Assembly (NCBI GenBank): GCA_002796995.1
Contig: PEKW01000002.1
Span: forward strand, 62,001-126,000
DNA: 64,000 nucleotides
DNA from: Rhizobium sp.
GTDB lineage: Bacteria; Pseudomonadota; Alphaproteobacteria; Rhizobiales; Rhizobiaceae
Direction: 5' to 3'
Part shown: positions 1 through 8,838 of the stretch, one piece after another
Position numbering within the stretch: the stretch's first letter is position 1
How the letters are laid out: every line of letters begins with the position of its first letter
The notes under the pieces: generated by a model
Told to the model about the DNA's origin: nothing
Databases searched by the model: none
The model's input: only the letters and a program-made list of their open reading frames with translations
Program-made: the position numbers and the translations under genes

Positions 1-1
1 G

Positions 2-982
2 TCAATCTTGGATGCGCTGCTGGCACCGACCGGCACGGGCACGTCCTTCATTTTCAGACAACCGCTTGGCCAGGCGCGCGAAGTGAAGGTCGCGTTGTCA
101 GGCCTGTTCGGACGGTTCGTTGCCCGCGCTTATCTCGAGCGATATTTCGATCTCTCCATCTTCGCCCATCTCGGCAACCACATGATCGATCTCGACCGTC
201 GCAAGCAGGTCAGGATCAAGCGCCTCGCCCGAGGTGACCTCCCCGACTGGATCGCATGCAAATCGGATCTGACCTCACTCACGATCGCGGAGGCCAAGGG
301 CTGTCACGACCCGGGCGGACCGGCGAAAGCACTCGCGCGCGCCTGGACGCAAGCCGGACGCATCGACGTGACGGTCAAAGGCCGAAAGGTCACGGTAAAG
401 CGGATCGCGGTCGCCAGCCGGTGGGGCGTGGCCAATTCCAATCCCGCTGACGCCCACCTGTCGGTTCGCGATCCCATCGACAAGGGCGATCCCATCGATC
501 CGCAAGACAAGGACGCCCCCTTCATCGGCCTGCTTCGTCTGCATGTCGCCAGTATGATCGAACCTCTCGGGCATACAGAACTCGCCCAGGCGCTGCGCGC
601 TCTAACACGCCAAACCTTTCCGCGACCACTCCGGGATGCCGCCGCGCGCGCGCGCGGCGCACTCGACAGTGCGCCGACAGGACAAGTGGAAAAGACCCAC
701 GATATCGGCGGCCTGGTGGGCGGGATCGTCACGCGGGCCGGCCCGATTACTGACGCGGTCGCTAGTACCGTCGATCAGGAGGCCCTGGCCCGGCTCAACC
801 TTCGTCCGGTTTTCGTCGGAGTAGACCGGGATCTGATCCGTGCGGCAATCGATGGCGAAGCGGAGACCATTCGCGGTCGTCTGGCTGAAAAGGTGAGCCC
901 CGATGAGTTCGCGCGACCGGACCGCGCTGGCGGCTGGATCATCCCGCTCGGCATGGAACGGCGCATAGTTGGAGGGGCCTGA
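2..982 (+). CDS. PD-(D/E)xK nuclease-like protein, 5'-partial
   Basis: The reading frame is open to the left edge, so the true start probably lies outside the window; the first in-window start-like codon is a TTG at position 8. I do not recognise a named family. About residue 75 there is LPDW, followed some 16 residues later by IAEAKG. That is the spacing and shape of a PD...(D/E)xK nuclease core (PD, then E-x-K). The next gene starts 75 bp downstream on the same strand and encodes an RloC-like ATPase, followed by type III restriction genes, so a role in a restriction or defence island is likely. Nuclease function is inferred from a short motif only. The second half, rich in R, A and G, shows no motif I know. 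Confidence 0.55.
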   Translation, partial: SILDALLAPTGTGTSFIFRQPLGQAREVKVALSGLFGRFVARAYLERYFDLSIFAHLGNHMIDLDRRKQVRIKRLARGDLPDWIACKSDLTSLTIAEAKGCHDPGGPAKALARAWTQAGRIDVTVKGRKVTVKRIAVASRWGVANSNPADAHLSVRDPIDKGDPIDPQDKDAPFIGLLRLHVASMIEPLGHTELAQALRALTRQTFPRPLRDAAARARGALDSAPTGQVEKTHDIGGLVGGIVTRAGPITDAVASTVDQEALARLNLRPVFVGVDRDLIRAAIDGEAETIRGRLAEKVSPDEFARPDRAGGWIIPLGMERRIVGGA

Positions 983-1057
983 TGAGACACGGCCAATTGG
1001 AAATATCAAAAAGAGCTGGCCAATCAAAGTAAGGCCAAATGGGGGGAGCCCAGGACG

Positions 1058-3682
1058 ATGAATGAAGAGAGTAATGACCTCTCGAATGAGGCCGCGGCGC
1101 TTGCCGATATCCTGACATGGTCAGCCGATCTGCCCGGCTGGCAGCGTGACGCCTTGCGCCTGCTCTGCGGCCAGACGAAGCTTGAGCCCGCTGACATCAC
1201 CGCCCTCGTTGCCGTCTGCAAAGGTGACAACCCTGCTGTTCCGCTGGACACCAGCCACATTCGCGATCCCGCCGCGAGCCACGCCGTGGTCAGCCTGGGC
1301 GCCTTGCATGGCTTGGCGAACGTCAACGCCCTCGCGCCGGGCGAGCGGCTGTCCTTCGGCAAGACCGGCCTCACCGTGATCTATGGCGACAACGGCGCCG
1401 GCAAATCGGGATACGCCCGCGTCCTCAAGCAGCTCTGCCGCGCGCGCTCTCCGAAGGGCGACGCCATTCTGCCGAATATCTATGCCGGCTCTGTCGGCGT
1501 ACCGACCGCCAGCATCGATTTCTTCATCGGTGGGCAGAAACGCAGCGCGACGTGGAACCAGGGCGGCTCAGCCGATCCGATGCTGTCAGCCGTCAGCGTC
1601 TTCGACTCGCGAACGGCCAACGTCCATGTGGAGAACACCAACGATCTCGCCTATACGCCGCTTCCTTTGCGCATTCTCGCCGGCCTCGCGCAGGCGTGCC
1701 AGGATGTGAAGGCCAAACTGTCGGCCGAGATAAAGACGCTGGAACAGCAGACGCCAGTTGTCCTTTCGAAACCCGAGTGCAAGCTGGACACGGCGGTCGG
1801 CAAGGTGATCGCCAGCTTGTCCGGCAAGACCAAGCCCGACATCATCGAGAAACTGGCAGGGCTGAGCGGGCAGGAAGAGGCTCGGCTCCAGACCCTCATT
1901 ACTGATCTCGCTGGTGATCCCGGCCGCATCGTCCGTCAGCTTCAAGCCCAAGAAACACGCATCACCGCGGCGATAGAGCAAATCGAGCGACTAACTGCCG
2001 CCGCTAGCGCCCAGAACCGGACCACGCTGCGCGAAGCCCACCGCCGTCTAGCCACGGCGCGCGACGCTTCTGCGGCCGCCTCCGCCAGTCTCTTTGCCGA
2101 GGAGCCGCTGCCGGACATTGGCTCGGACATATGGAAGGCCTTGTGGGAAGCGGCCCGCGCCTATTCGCGCGAAGCGGCTTATCCCGAACAGCCATTTCCG
2201 GTAACGGACTTGGGTGCCCATTGCGTGCTCTGCCAGCAGCCACTCGGCGAGGAAGCCGCCAGGAGGCTCACGAGCTTCGAAGCATTCGTCCAAGACGAGA
2301 GCAAGCGTCGCGAAGAGGATGCCGCTGACGCCTATGACGAACTGATCGAGCAGCTATCGTCTCAGGTCTTCCTGACGAAGGATATCCCGGTGTTCGTCGC
2401 CCTGATCCGCGACGATCTCGGCGAGGCCGAGCTGGCGAAGGCCCTTCGCCGGCAGATCGTTCAGTTGTGCTGGCGCCTGCGGGCGGTGCTGAGAACCCAT
2501 GCCCGTGAGGTTCTGCCGACGTTGCCGCCGGAGGCCGTCGCCACGCTGGACGAGTTGCGCGGCCTACTGGGCGGGATCGCCACCCGGATCGAAGGCCTGC
2601 AATCGGAGGCAAACTCCCCACAACGCGCCGCCCTTGTCGCCGAACGCGACGGCTTGGCCGACCGCAAATGGCTCGGCGTCGTGAAGGTCGACGTGCTTGC
2701 CCAGATAGAGCGCGCGAAAGCCGTCGAGGCGCTTGAGAAGGCCGGCAAAGACACTGCCACGAACAAGATCACAACGCAGAGCGCGCGGATCGCCCAAGCC
2801 CTCGTCACCAACCGCTTGCGCGGTCGCTTCGCAATCGAGGTCAACAAGCTCGGCGTTGCAGGCCTCGCGATCGAGCTTCAGCAGGCGAAGACCACGGCCG
2901 GCGTCCCCTTCTTTCAGGTGCGCCTGATCAACAAGCCGGCCGAACCCGTCGGCAAGGTTCTAAGCGAAGGCGAACATCGCTGCGTCGCGCTCGCCGCATT
3001 CCTCGCCGAGCTGTCGACGATCGACGCGCAATCGGCGATCGTTTTCGACGACCCGGTGTCCTCGCTCGACCACCTGCATCGCGATCGGGTTGCCGCGCGT
3101 CTGGCCGAAGCCGGCGAGAGCCGCCAGGTCATCGTGTTCACCCATGACATGGCCTTCCTGCTGCTACTCGACGAAGCCTGCCGGGCAACCAAGGACCGGG
3201 CGGCAACACCCGTGTCCTACCGGCTGATTAGCCGCGGCACTGACCATGCCGGTTTCTGCCATCAAGATCCGCCCGCCAACGTGATGCCCCTCGACAAGGT
3301 GATCGACGGCATGAAAGCGCACCTAGCAAATGTGAAAATCCATCACGAACGCGGCGATCAGGCGAAATGGCAGTGGGAGGTAACATCCTTCCAAGACCAG
3401 CTTCGCACCACCTGGGAGCGCGCGGTGGAAGAAGTGGTAGGGCCGGTGATCCGTCGACTGTCCCGCAAGGTCGATACGACCGGTCTCATCAAGCTCACCA
3501 TCCTCACTGACGTGGACTGCACGGTAATGCGCGAAGCGTTCGGCCGCTGTTCGGCGCTGCTTCATAGCCAACCTGGTGAGATTAATCCCCGCTTGCCCGC
3601 ACCGTCAGTGATCGAGATCGAGATCGACGCGCTGGCTAGGTGGATTTCCGATATTCGCACCAGGCAGGAGAAGGCGGCATGA
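1058..3682 (+). CDS. RloC/PrrC-like ABC-type ATPase with putative HEPN (anticodon nuclease) tail
   Basis: This 874-aa protein has a split ABC/SMC-type ATPase: Walker A GDNGAGKS at 110-117, signature LSEGE at 635-639, Walker B ending in DD at 664-665 followed by PVSSLDH, and the H-loop FTHD near 694-697. Between the ATPase halves lies a long helical region with a Rad50-like zinc-hook candidate, CVLC (C389, C392). The C-terminal tail has R783-x3-E787 and then R830-x5-H836, which fits the R-x3-E plus R-x4-6-H pattern of HEPN and PrrC/RloC anticodon nucleases. RloC proteins combine exactly these parts and sit beside restriction systems. I therefore infer a tRNA-cutting backup to the type III system downstream. 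The E-to-H spacing (49) is longer than in PrrC. The ATG follows a purine-rich GGGGGAG. Alternative: a generic RecF/SMC-like defence ATPase. Confidence 0.7.
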   Translation: MNEESNDLSNEAAALADILTWSADLPGWQRDALRLLCGQTKLEPADITALVAVCKGDNPAVPLDTSHIRDPAASHAVVSLGALHGLANVNALAPGERLSFGKTGLTVIYGDNGAGKSGYARVLKQLCRARSPKGDAILPNIYAGSVGVPTASIDFFIGGQKRSATWNQGGSADPMLSAVSVFDSRTANVHVENTNDLAYTPLPLRILAGLAQACQDVKAKLSAEIKTLEQQTPVVLSKPECKLDTAVGKVIASLSGKTKPDIIEKLAGLSGQEEARLQTLITDLAGDPGRIVRQLQAQETRITAAIEQIERLTAAASAQNRTTLREAHRRLATARDASAAASASLFAEEPLPDIGSDIWKALWEAARAYSREAAYPEQPFPVTDLGAHCVLCQQPLGEEAARRLTSFEAFVQDESKRREEDAADAYDELIEQLSSQVFLTKDIPVFVALIRDDLGEAELAKALRRQIVQLCWRLRAVLRTHAREVLPTLPPEAVATLDELRGLLGGIATRIEGLQSEANSPQRAALVAERDGLADRKWLGVVKVDVLAQIERAKAVEALEKAGKDTATNKITTQSARIAQALVTNRLRGRFAIEVNKLGVAGLAIELQQAKTTAGVPFFQVRLINKPAEPVGKVLSEGEHRCVALAAFLAELSTIDAQSAIVFDDPVSSLDHLHRDRVAARLAEAGESRQVIVFTHDMAFLLLLDEACRATKDRAATPVSYRLISRGTDHAGFCHQDPPANVMPLDKVIDGMKAHLANVKIHHERGDQAKWQWEVTSFQDQLRTTWERAVEEVVGPVIRRLSRKVDTTGLIKLTILTDVDCTVMREAFGRCSALLHSQPGEINPRLPAPSVIEIEIDALARWISDIRTRQEKAA

Positions 3683-3831
3683 CGGCTCACCACCACCACC
3701 CCGCTCGTCCTCGGTTAACGGATCCTCGAGATACGCGCCAGCCGGCATCGGGCTTGGCTGACCAGCAAAGCCCCCGTTATAGCCTCTTTCAAGGGGCCAT
3801 GACTCAGGCACGGGGATTGCTTGAGACACAA

Positions 3832-3846
3832 GAACATAATAGGAAC
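3832..3846 (+). promoter_or_regulatory. Candidate alphaproteobacterial LexA (SOS) box
   Basis: The sequence is GAAC-ATAATAG-GAAC. This matches the alphaproteobacterial LexA site GAAC-N7-GAAC exactly, with an AT-rich spacer, and ends 50 bp before the mod start codon in the 214-bp gap after the RloC-like gene. About two such matches are expected by chance in 64 kb, so placement is the main support. Confidence 0.35.
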
Positions 3847-3896
3847 ATTCTGGCGAATAGCCAGCGAAAATCCAAGATACCCAAGGTGACGAATTG

Positions 3897-5864
3897 ATGC
3901 GCGATTTTCAGGGCGATGAACTGAGTAACGAGCTTGCAAAGCTTGATAGAGACGACCTTGAGCGGATGGTCAGGGGCCTGCTGACCAACGGGGTTGCCCT
4001 AAGCTTTTATGGCAAGCGAACTGCCCTCGAGATCTATCGCCGCGTTCGTCCCCGCGTGACGAGGCGGGAGCCGAAACTTCACGTCGGAAGCCCAGCAGAC
4101 CAAGCCTGCAACCTGCTTATTGAAGGTGAAAACCTTCAGGCTATGGTTACGCTATACAAGTACCGTGGTGAAGTAGACCTGATACTCACTGACCCACCGT
4201 ACAACACGGGACAATCATTCAGGTATAATGATAAGTGGGATAACGATCCCAACGACCCTGATCTTGGCACCATCGTCGCCAAAGAGGACGGTTCACGTCA
4301 CACCAAGTGGATCAAAACCATCATGCCTCGCCTTCAGATGATGAAGGCGATGCTAAAGCCGTCGGGTGTGGTCGCTATTTGTATCGACGACAACGAACTC
4401 TTCCACCTTGGCATGATGATGGACGAGGTCTTCGGAGAAGAGAACCGCATCGCGATTATCAATTGGCAGAAGACCACACCGAAGAATGCTCGTCATGTTT
4501 CGACCGCCACGGACTACGTCTTGGTGTACGCGAAGGACAAGTCTCTGAGTTCGACCAAACTCCTTGCTCGATCTGAAAAAGCCGATTCTAGATTCGGCAA
4601 CAGAGATGGAGATGAGACTGGGGACTGGAAACAGGGGGACGTGACCGGCAAGCGTAGCCCTACCTCGCACAAATCGAGCACCTATGCCATCCAGTCCCCA
4701 TTTACTGGTGAGCTACATTGGCCACTTGAAACGCGACACTGGGCATTCGAGAAGGCGACAATTCGAAAGTGGCTTTCCGAGTGGGGCTCTCAGTACGAGG
4801 AGCGAGAGTTAGGAGACGGCAAGCCGAAAGCGCTCGTTATCAAGGGTGCGCCGACGCGGTCGTCCTCGTCATTCGATCCGGCCCATCCGAAACTGGTCGA
4901 AGCACGAGGGAAGGCACTGGCGAGGCTCGAAGCCGGGAACTGGCCTAAATTGTATTTCGGTGTGAAGGGCGACGCGCAGCCGATGCTGAAAGTGCACGCC
5001 GCTCACGTGAAGATGGGGTCCGTACCCACGACATTCTGGGTTGATGAGGCCGATCCAGACCGGCTCACCTCGATCGGCGCAGTATCCTGGGCAGCAACGG
5101 AATCGGGCCGTAATCGCGAAGGCATCGAAGAGCTGGATGCCATCGTCGGCAAGGGCCATGGTTTCGAGACCGTAAAGCCCATGTCCCTGTTCAAAAAGAT
5201 CATCATGCTTTGGTGCCCGCCGGGCGGCTTGGTCATGGACCCGTATGCCGGTTCGGGGACGACGGGCCACTCGGTCCTCGCACTCAATCAGGAGGCGGAC
5301 AGTGATCGTCGCTTTATTCTGATCGAACAGGGCGCACCGGAAAACGGGGACAAATATGCTCGGACGCTGACTTGGAAACGCTTGCATAATGCAGCAACAG
5401 GTGAGCGCCCCGATGGTGGCACCGCCGAGCCCCTTGGTGGGGGCTTCGAGTATCGACTCCTGACCAAAACCATTGACGCTAAAACCGTGTTGTCGATGCA
5501 GCGCGACGAATTGATCGACATCGTCCTTACGTCGCATTGGGAGTCTCAGCGGAGAAGCGCACCGAATTTGAGCGTATTCGACGACACTGACTATCAGTAT
5601 TTAATCGGTACAGACGATGCGGGCGAAGGTTACTTCCTGATCTGGGACAATGGGGGGCCTGTTGGCTCTCTTGATCTTGAAACCTATAGGACAGTCGTCA
5701 ACGAAGCCAAGCGCGCGGGGATCAAGACTCCGTATCATGTGTACGCACGCTACGAGACTTATCAGTCCCCCAATGTCAGGTTCTGGAAAATTCCTGACCG
5801 AATTCTTGCGCATCTTGGTCTCAATGAAAACGATGAATTCAATAATCCGGAGGAGGTGGCTTAA
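3897..5864 (+). CDS. mod: Type III restriction-modification methyltransferase (Mod)
   Basis: This is a 655-aa DNA adenine-N6 methyltransferase, the recognition and modification subunit of a type III R-M enzyme. The catalytic DPPY is at residues 99-102 (within TDPPYNTG), and the SAM-binding motif I, DPYAGSGTTG, comes much later at about 448-457. This order (motif IV before I) is the beta class used by type III Mod proteins. The long insert between them is where target recognition normally sits. I chose the ATG at 3897 over the TTG immediately upstream because AAGGTG lies ahead of it. The stop overlaps the res start (TAATG), so the two are translationally coupled. Base composition looks lower in GC than the flanking ICE genes, suggesting separate acquisition. 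Confidence 0.92.
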   Translation: MRDFQGDELSNELAKLDRDDLERMVRGLLTNGVALSFYGKRTALEIYRRVRPRVTRREPKLHVGSPADQACNLLIEGENLQAMVTLYKYRGEVDLILTDPPYNTGQSFRYNDKWDNDPNDPDLGTIVAKEDGSRHTKWIKTIMPRLQMMKAMLKPSGVVAICIDDNELFHLGMMMDEVFGEENRIAIINWQKTTPKNARHVSTATDYVLVYAKDKSLSSTKLLARSEKADSRFGNRDGDETGDWKQGDVTGKRSPTSHKSSTYAIQSPFTGELHWPLETRHWAFEKATIRKWLSEWGSQYEERELGDGKPKALVIKGAPTRSSSSFDPAHPKLVEARGKALARLEAGNWPKLYFGVKGDAQPMLKVHAAHVKMGSVPTTFWVDEADPDRLTSIGAVSWAATESGRNREGIEELDAIVGKGHGFETVKPMSLFKKIIMLWCPPGGLVMDPYAGSGTTGHSVLALNQEADSDRRFILIEQGAPENGDKYARTLTWKRLHNAATGERPDGGTAEPLGGGFEYRLLTKTIDAKTVLSMQRDELIDIVLTSHWESQRRSAPNLSVFDDTDYQYLIGTDDAGEGYFLIWDNGGPVGSLDLETYRTVVNEAKRAGIKTPYHVYARYETYQSPNVRFWKIPDRILAHLGLNENDEFNNPEEVA

Positions 5865-8200
5865 TGGACCTCTTCAAATTCCAAGAGCAGGCTGCTTCAC
5901 AGATTGCTTCACGGTTTACCGACTACGCATCCAATCCGCTGATGGTGGATCGCTTGACGACGGTGCCATTCCTGCAGACGCTCGCGTCGATAACGGGAAG
6001 TGGTAAGACGCTTGTCTTGGCAGATACGATCTCGCAGATACGTGACCGGCTGCCAGTACAGCCCATTGTGCTGTGGGTTTCCAAAGGGAAAATCGTTGTT
6101 GCGCAGACCTATGCCAACTTGTCGTCCGGCAGGTACGCCGACAACATTGCTGGCTTCGTGGTTAAGCCTCTCCTCCACGTGGCACCATCCGACATTGAAG
6201 ACACATCGAAGGGGCTACTGCTCGTTGCGACGGTTGGTAAGTTCGCGGTGGAGGACGAGTCTGGCGGGGATCGCAAGGTATTTGAGGCTCAACTTGATCT
6301 CGCCAGTGAATCGCTCTGGGATCTACTGACAAAACGCCGATCGGTCGGCGGATCGCGGCGCCCTCTTATTATTATCTATGATGAAGGCCACAACCTATCG
6401 GATCTTCAAACGAGGAGGCTCCTCGAGCTCTCGCCCGACGGGTTGATCGCCGCCAGCGCGACTATGTCGCTGCCCGCTCGACTAGAAAATACGATCGCGC
6501 GTCTTCGCACCGATAGAGGGTGGCGCGATGAGCATTTCACGACGGCCGTGGCGAGCAAAGATGTGGTCGCGTCCGGGCTAGTAAAGGAGCGCATAGCGAT
6601 TGGCGGCTACGTGACGCCAATGGAGACCGCCGTTGATGCTATGTTAGCAGACATGGCCGACGCTCGTGAGGCGGCCGCAACTCTGCCGGTGCCCTTCCGA
6701 CCAAAGGCAATCTACGTATGCAGCACGAATGCCGTAGACGGAGTTCCGATCGCCGAGGACATGAAGCGGCCATTCGATGAACGGCAAGCGCGCCCTGTCC
6801 TGATCTGGCGTCATCTGGTTGAAAACGCCGGCATCGATCCCGAGAAGATCGTAATTTATAGCCAGCTCAAATTTCCCAAAGATGCTCCTCCTCCGAAGTC
6901 GATGCGCGTGCTTTCTGGAGGAGACCGCGATTACACCGATTTCATCAACGGCGACTTCGAGCATATCATCTTCAACCTAGGCCTCCAGGAAGGTTGGGAC
7001 GATCCCACCTGTGGATTTGCATATATAGATAAGGAGATGGCGTCGTCTCGCCAGATCACGCAGGTCGTCGGTCGCGTGCTGCGTCAACCTGGAGCAGAGC
7101 ACTACAGCGATCCCGCTCTCAACACGGCTCATTTTTATATCAGGACTGACGAGCGGGGCGTTTTTGACGAGATCCTCGAGGACATTCGCAAGCAGCTCGT
7201 CTCAGAGCATCCTGCTGTCGCACTTCTGATCAAGAAAGAAGGCGGTAGCCGAATCCTCGAGAAGGTCAATCCGGAGCCTCCTCGTACCGTCCCAACAATC
7301 GGCATCCATTCTGTCAAAGCAAAGCGTCCGATCGCCGACATCGTCGGGAAAATGATGGACTTTTCCTCCGGGGGAACGAACACCATCGGCCAAGGAAGCC
7401 GAATGCTTGTCCTCCAGGAGATAGGAATTGGATCTGAAGCGACTTATGAGTGGGCAGAGGTTGAGCACAGCAACCGCGTTACTGCCAGGTCTGTCTTTAG
7501 ACGCGAACTGCAGCGCCTATATTCCGGGGCACTCCGTCGAGCAGGCGGACCAGTTAATTTAGTTGATATTGAGCTCCCCAAGTTTGATGCCCTCATCGAG
7601 CTCACCAGTCCGGCAGCCGATCACGTCAGATCAATCGCGCGATCGGTCGTCGAAGCCTACATCGATCACTCGAAGATTTTCCAAAACGACTTTGATGCGC
7701 CTTATTCCGTGGGGCCAGTCGCGGTCGATCCGTCCGATGCCGTCGAGTTCACCAAAGCGCTTCACCGAACTTACTCTGGTCTGAACCCATTGGAACTGCG
7801 CTTTGCGCGAGCCCTAGACCGAACGCAGCGTGTCTGGGCCAGAAACCCTCGCAACAGTGGATTTTATATCCCGCTGCTCGATATGTCATCGTCCTCCACC
7901 TATTGGCCTGATTTTCTCGTTTGGGTCGATAAAGCGGTAATCGCGATTGATACAAAAGGAGATCATCTCCTGACCGAGGCGAGTGTTGGCAAGCTTTTCG
8001 ATATCGATACCCTCGGGGAACCAGCAAAAGTCGTTCTTCGGCTTATTTCGGAAGGGGAATCTGAGGCGTTGCCTTCGGGGCAGATCAATAAGGTCGGCAA
8101 ATTGGGTTTCACGGTGTGGAGCTGGAAGAACGGGCGCCTCCTCGGAATTCATGCACCTGACGAAAAGGCTGCTGTGAAGCTGGCCCTTGATATTACCTAG
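5864..8200 (+). CDS. res: Type III restriction endonuclease subunit (Res), helicase-nuclease
   Basis: This 778-aa SF2 helicase/translocase carries a C-terminal nuclease. Walker A is TGSGKT at 44-49, the DEAD-type motif II reads DEGH at 173-176, and QVVGRVLRQPG provides motif VI. Near the C-terminus, PD at 682-683 followed by DTK at 696-698 forms a PD-(D/E)xK nuclease core, as expected for Res. It pairs with Mod to cut DNA between inversely oriented unmethylated sites after ATP-driven communication. The start codon overlaps the mod stop. Its 3' end faces the minus-strand protease gene, 35 bp away, which marks the border between two defence-like blocks. Confidence 0.92.
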   Translation: MDLFKFQEQAASQIASRFTDYASNPLMVDRLTTVPFLQTLASITGSGKTLVLADTISQIRDRLPVQPIVLWVSKGKIVVAQTYANLSSGRYADNIAGFVVKPLLHVAPSDIEDTSKGLLLVATVGKFAVEDESGGDRKVFEAQLDLASESLWDLLTKRRSVGGSRRPLIIIYDEGHNLSDLQTRRLLELSPDGLIAASATMSLPARLENTIARLRTDRGWRDEHFTTAVASKDVVASGLVKERIAIGGYVTPMETAVDAMLADMADAREAAATLPVPFRPKAIYVCSTNAVDGVPIAEDMKRPFDERQARPVLIWRHLVENAGIDPEKIVIYSQLKFPKDAPPPKSMRVLSGGDRDYTDFINGDFEHIIFNLGLQEGWDDPTCGFAYIDKEMASSRQITQVVGRVLRQPGAEHYSDPALNTAHFYIRTDERGVFDEILEDIRKQLVSEHPAVALLIKKEGGSRILEKVNPEPPRTVPTIGIHSVKAKRPIADIVGKMMDFSSGGTNTIGQGSRMLVLQEIGIGSEATYEWAEVEHSNRVTARSVFRRELQRLYSGALRRAGGPVNLVDIELPKFDALIELTSPAADHVRSIARSVVEAYIDHSKIFQNDFDAPYSVGPVAVDPSDAVEFTKALHRTYSGLNPLELRFARALDRTQRVWARNPRNSGFYIPLLDMSSSSTYWPDFLVWVDKAVIAIDTKGDHLLTEASVGKLFDIDTLGEPAKVVLRLISEGESEALPSGQINKVGKLGFTVWSWKNGRLLGIHAPDEKAAVKLALDIT

Positions 8201-8235
8201 TCGGAGGTACGTGACGCGGCAGCCGTGATTTGGAG

Positions 8236-8838
8236 TTACTTCAGGAACGGCGCCGCGATTTCCAAGATTCTCGCACGCTCGACGCGGCGTTCATTCAACA
8301 TCGCTTCAGCTAGCGCGACCACAAGATCCATCGGGAGCCTTCGGGCGATCTGCTGGCCAGCGACCATAAAGGCCCGATCGTCATCCGCCGGCCATTTCTT
8401 ATCGGGCCCTTCGCGATCTTCGCCGAAGAATTTGACCTTATCGAGCGCGGCGTTGTTGCCGATGGCCAAGTGGATGAAGGTCTTCTCGGCGATCGCGCCG
8501 CCAGCCGCGTTCGTGAGACGCCCCGCCATGTACAGATTGTACTCCACAGCATAGGCGGCGCAGGCCACCACGCAGCGCTGCTCGGGGTCGCCAACGGGCA
8601 TACGGTTGCGCGCGCGTCCCTCCGAACCCTCGTCGTCCACGAACTCTATGAATTCGGGAACAAGGCCGACAACTAGGGCCGCGCAGGCATGACCCGCCTC
8701 GTGAAGGCAGATGGCTTCGTCAGACGGCGTCTCGAAATCGATCAAGTGCGGAATCCGCCTCAAGACCACCTCTCTCCCACACTGCTGTTCACCTCGCCCG
8801 ACAAGCCTCCGCCACCACCCAACTACTGCATTGATCAA
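8236..8838 (-). CDS. Stand-alone M41-like zinc metalloprotease
   Basis: This 200-aa protein is the last gene of the five-gene minus-strand operon. It has ICLHEAGHACAAL about residues 43-55: HEAGH is the HExxH zinc-protease motif in the form typical of FtsH/M41 peptidases. A downstream acidic cluster (PADDDRA, near residue 150) is placed where FtsH has its third metal ligand, an Asp. No AAA+ domain and no membrane segment typical of FtsH is present, so this is a protease module without its own unfoldase. The start overlaps the stop of the upstream gene (ATGA). In this setting it may activate or degrade a partner protein, as proteases do in several defence systems, but that is inference. Metalloprotease identity is well supported by the motif; the substrate is unknown. 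Confidence 0.75.
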   Translation of the reverse strand: MINAVVGWWRRLVGRGEQQCGREVVLRRIPHLIDFETPSDEAICLHEAGHACAALVVGLVPEFIEFVDDEGSEGRARNRMPVGDPEQRCVVACAAYAVEYNLYMAGRLTNAAGGAIAEKTFIHLAIGNNAALDKVKFFGEDREGPDKKWPADDDRAFMVAGQQIARRLPMDLVVALAEAMLNERRVERARILEIAAPFLK

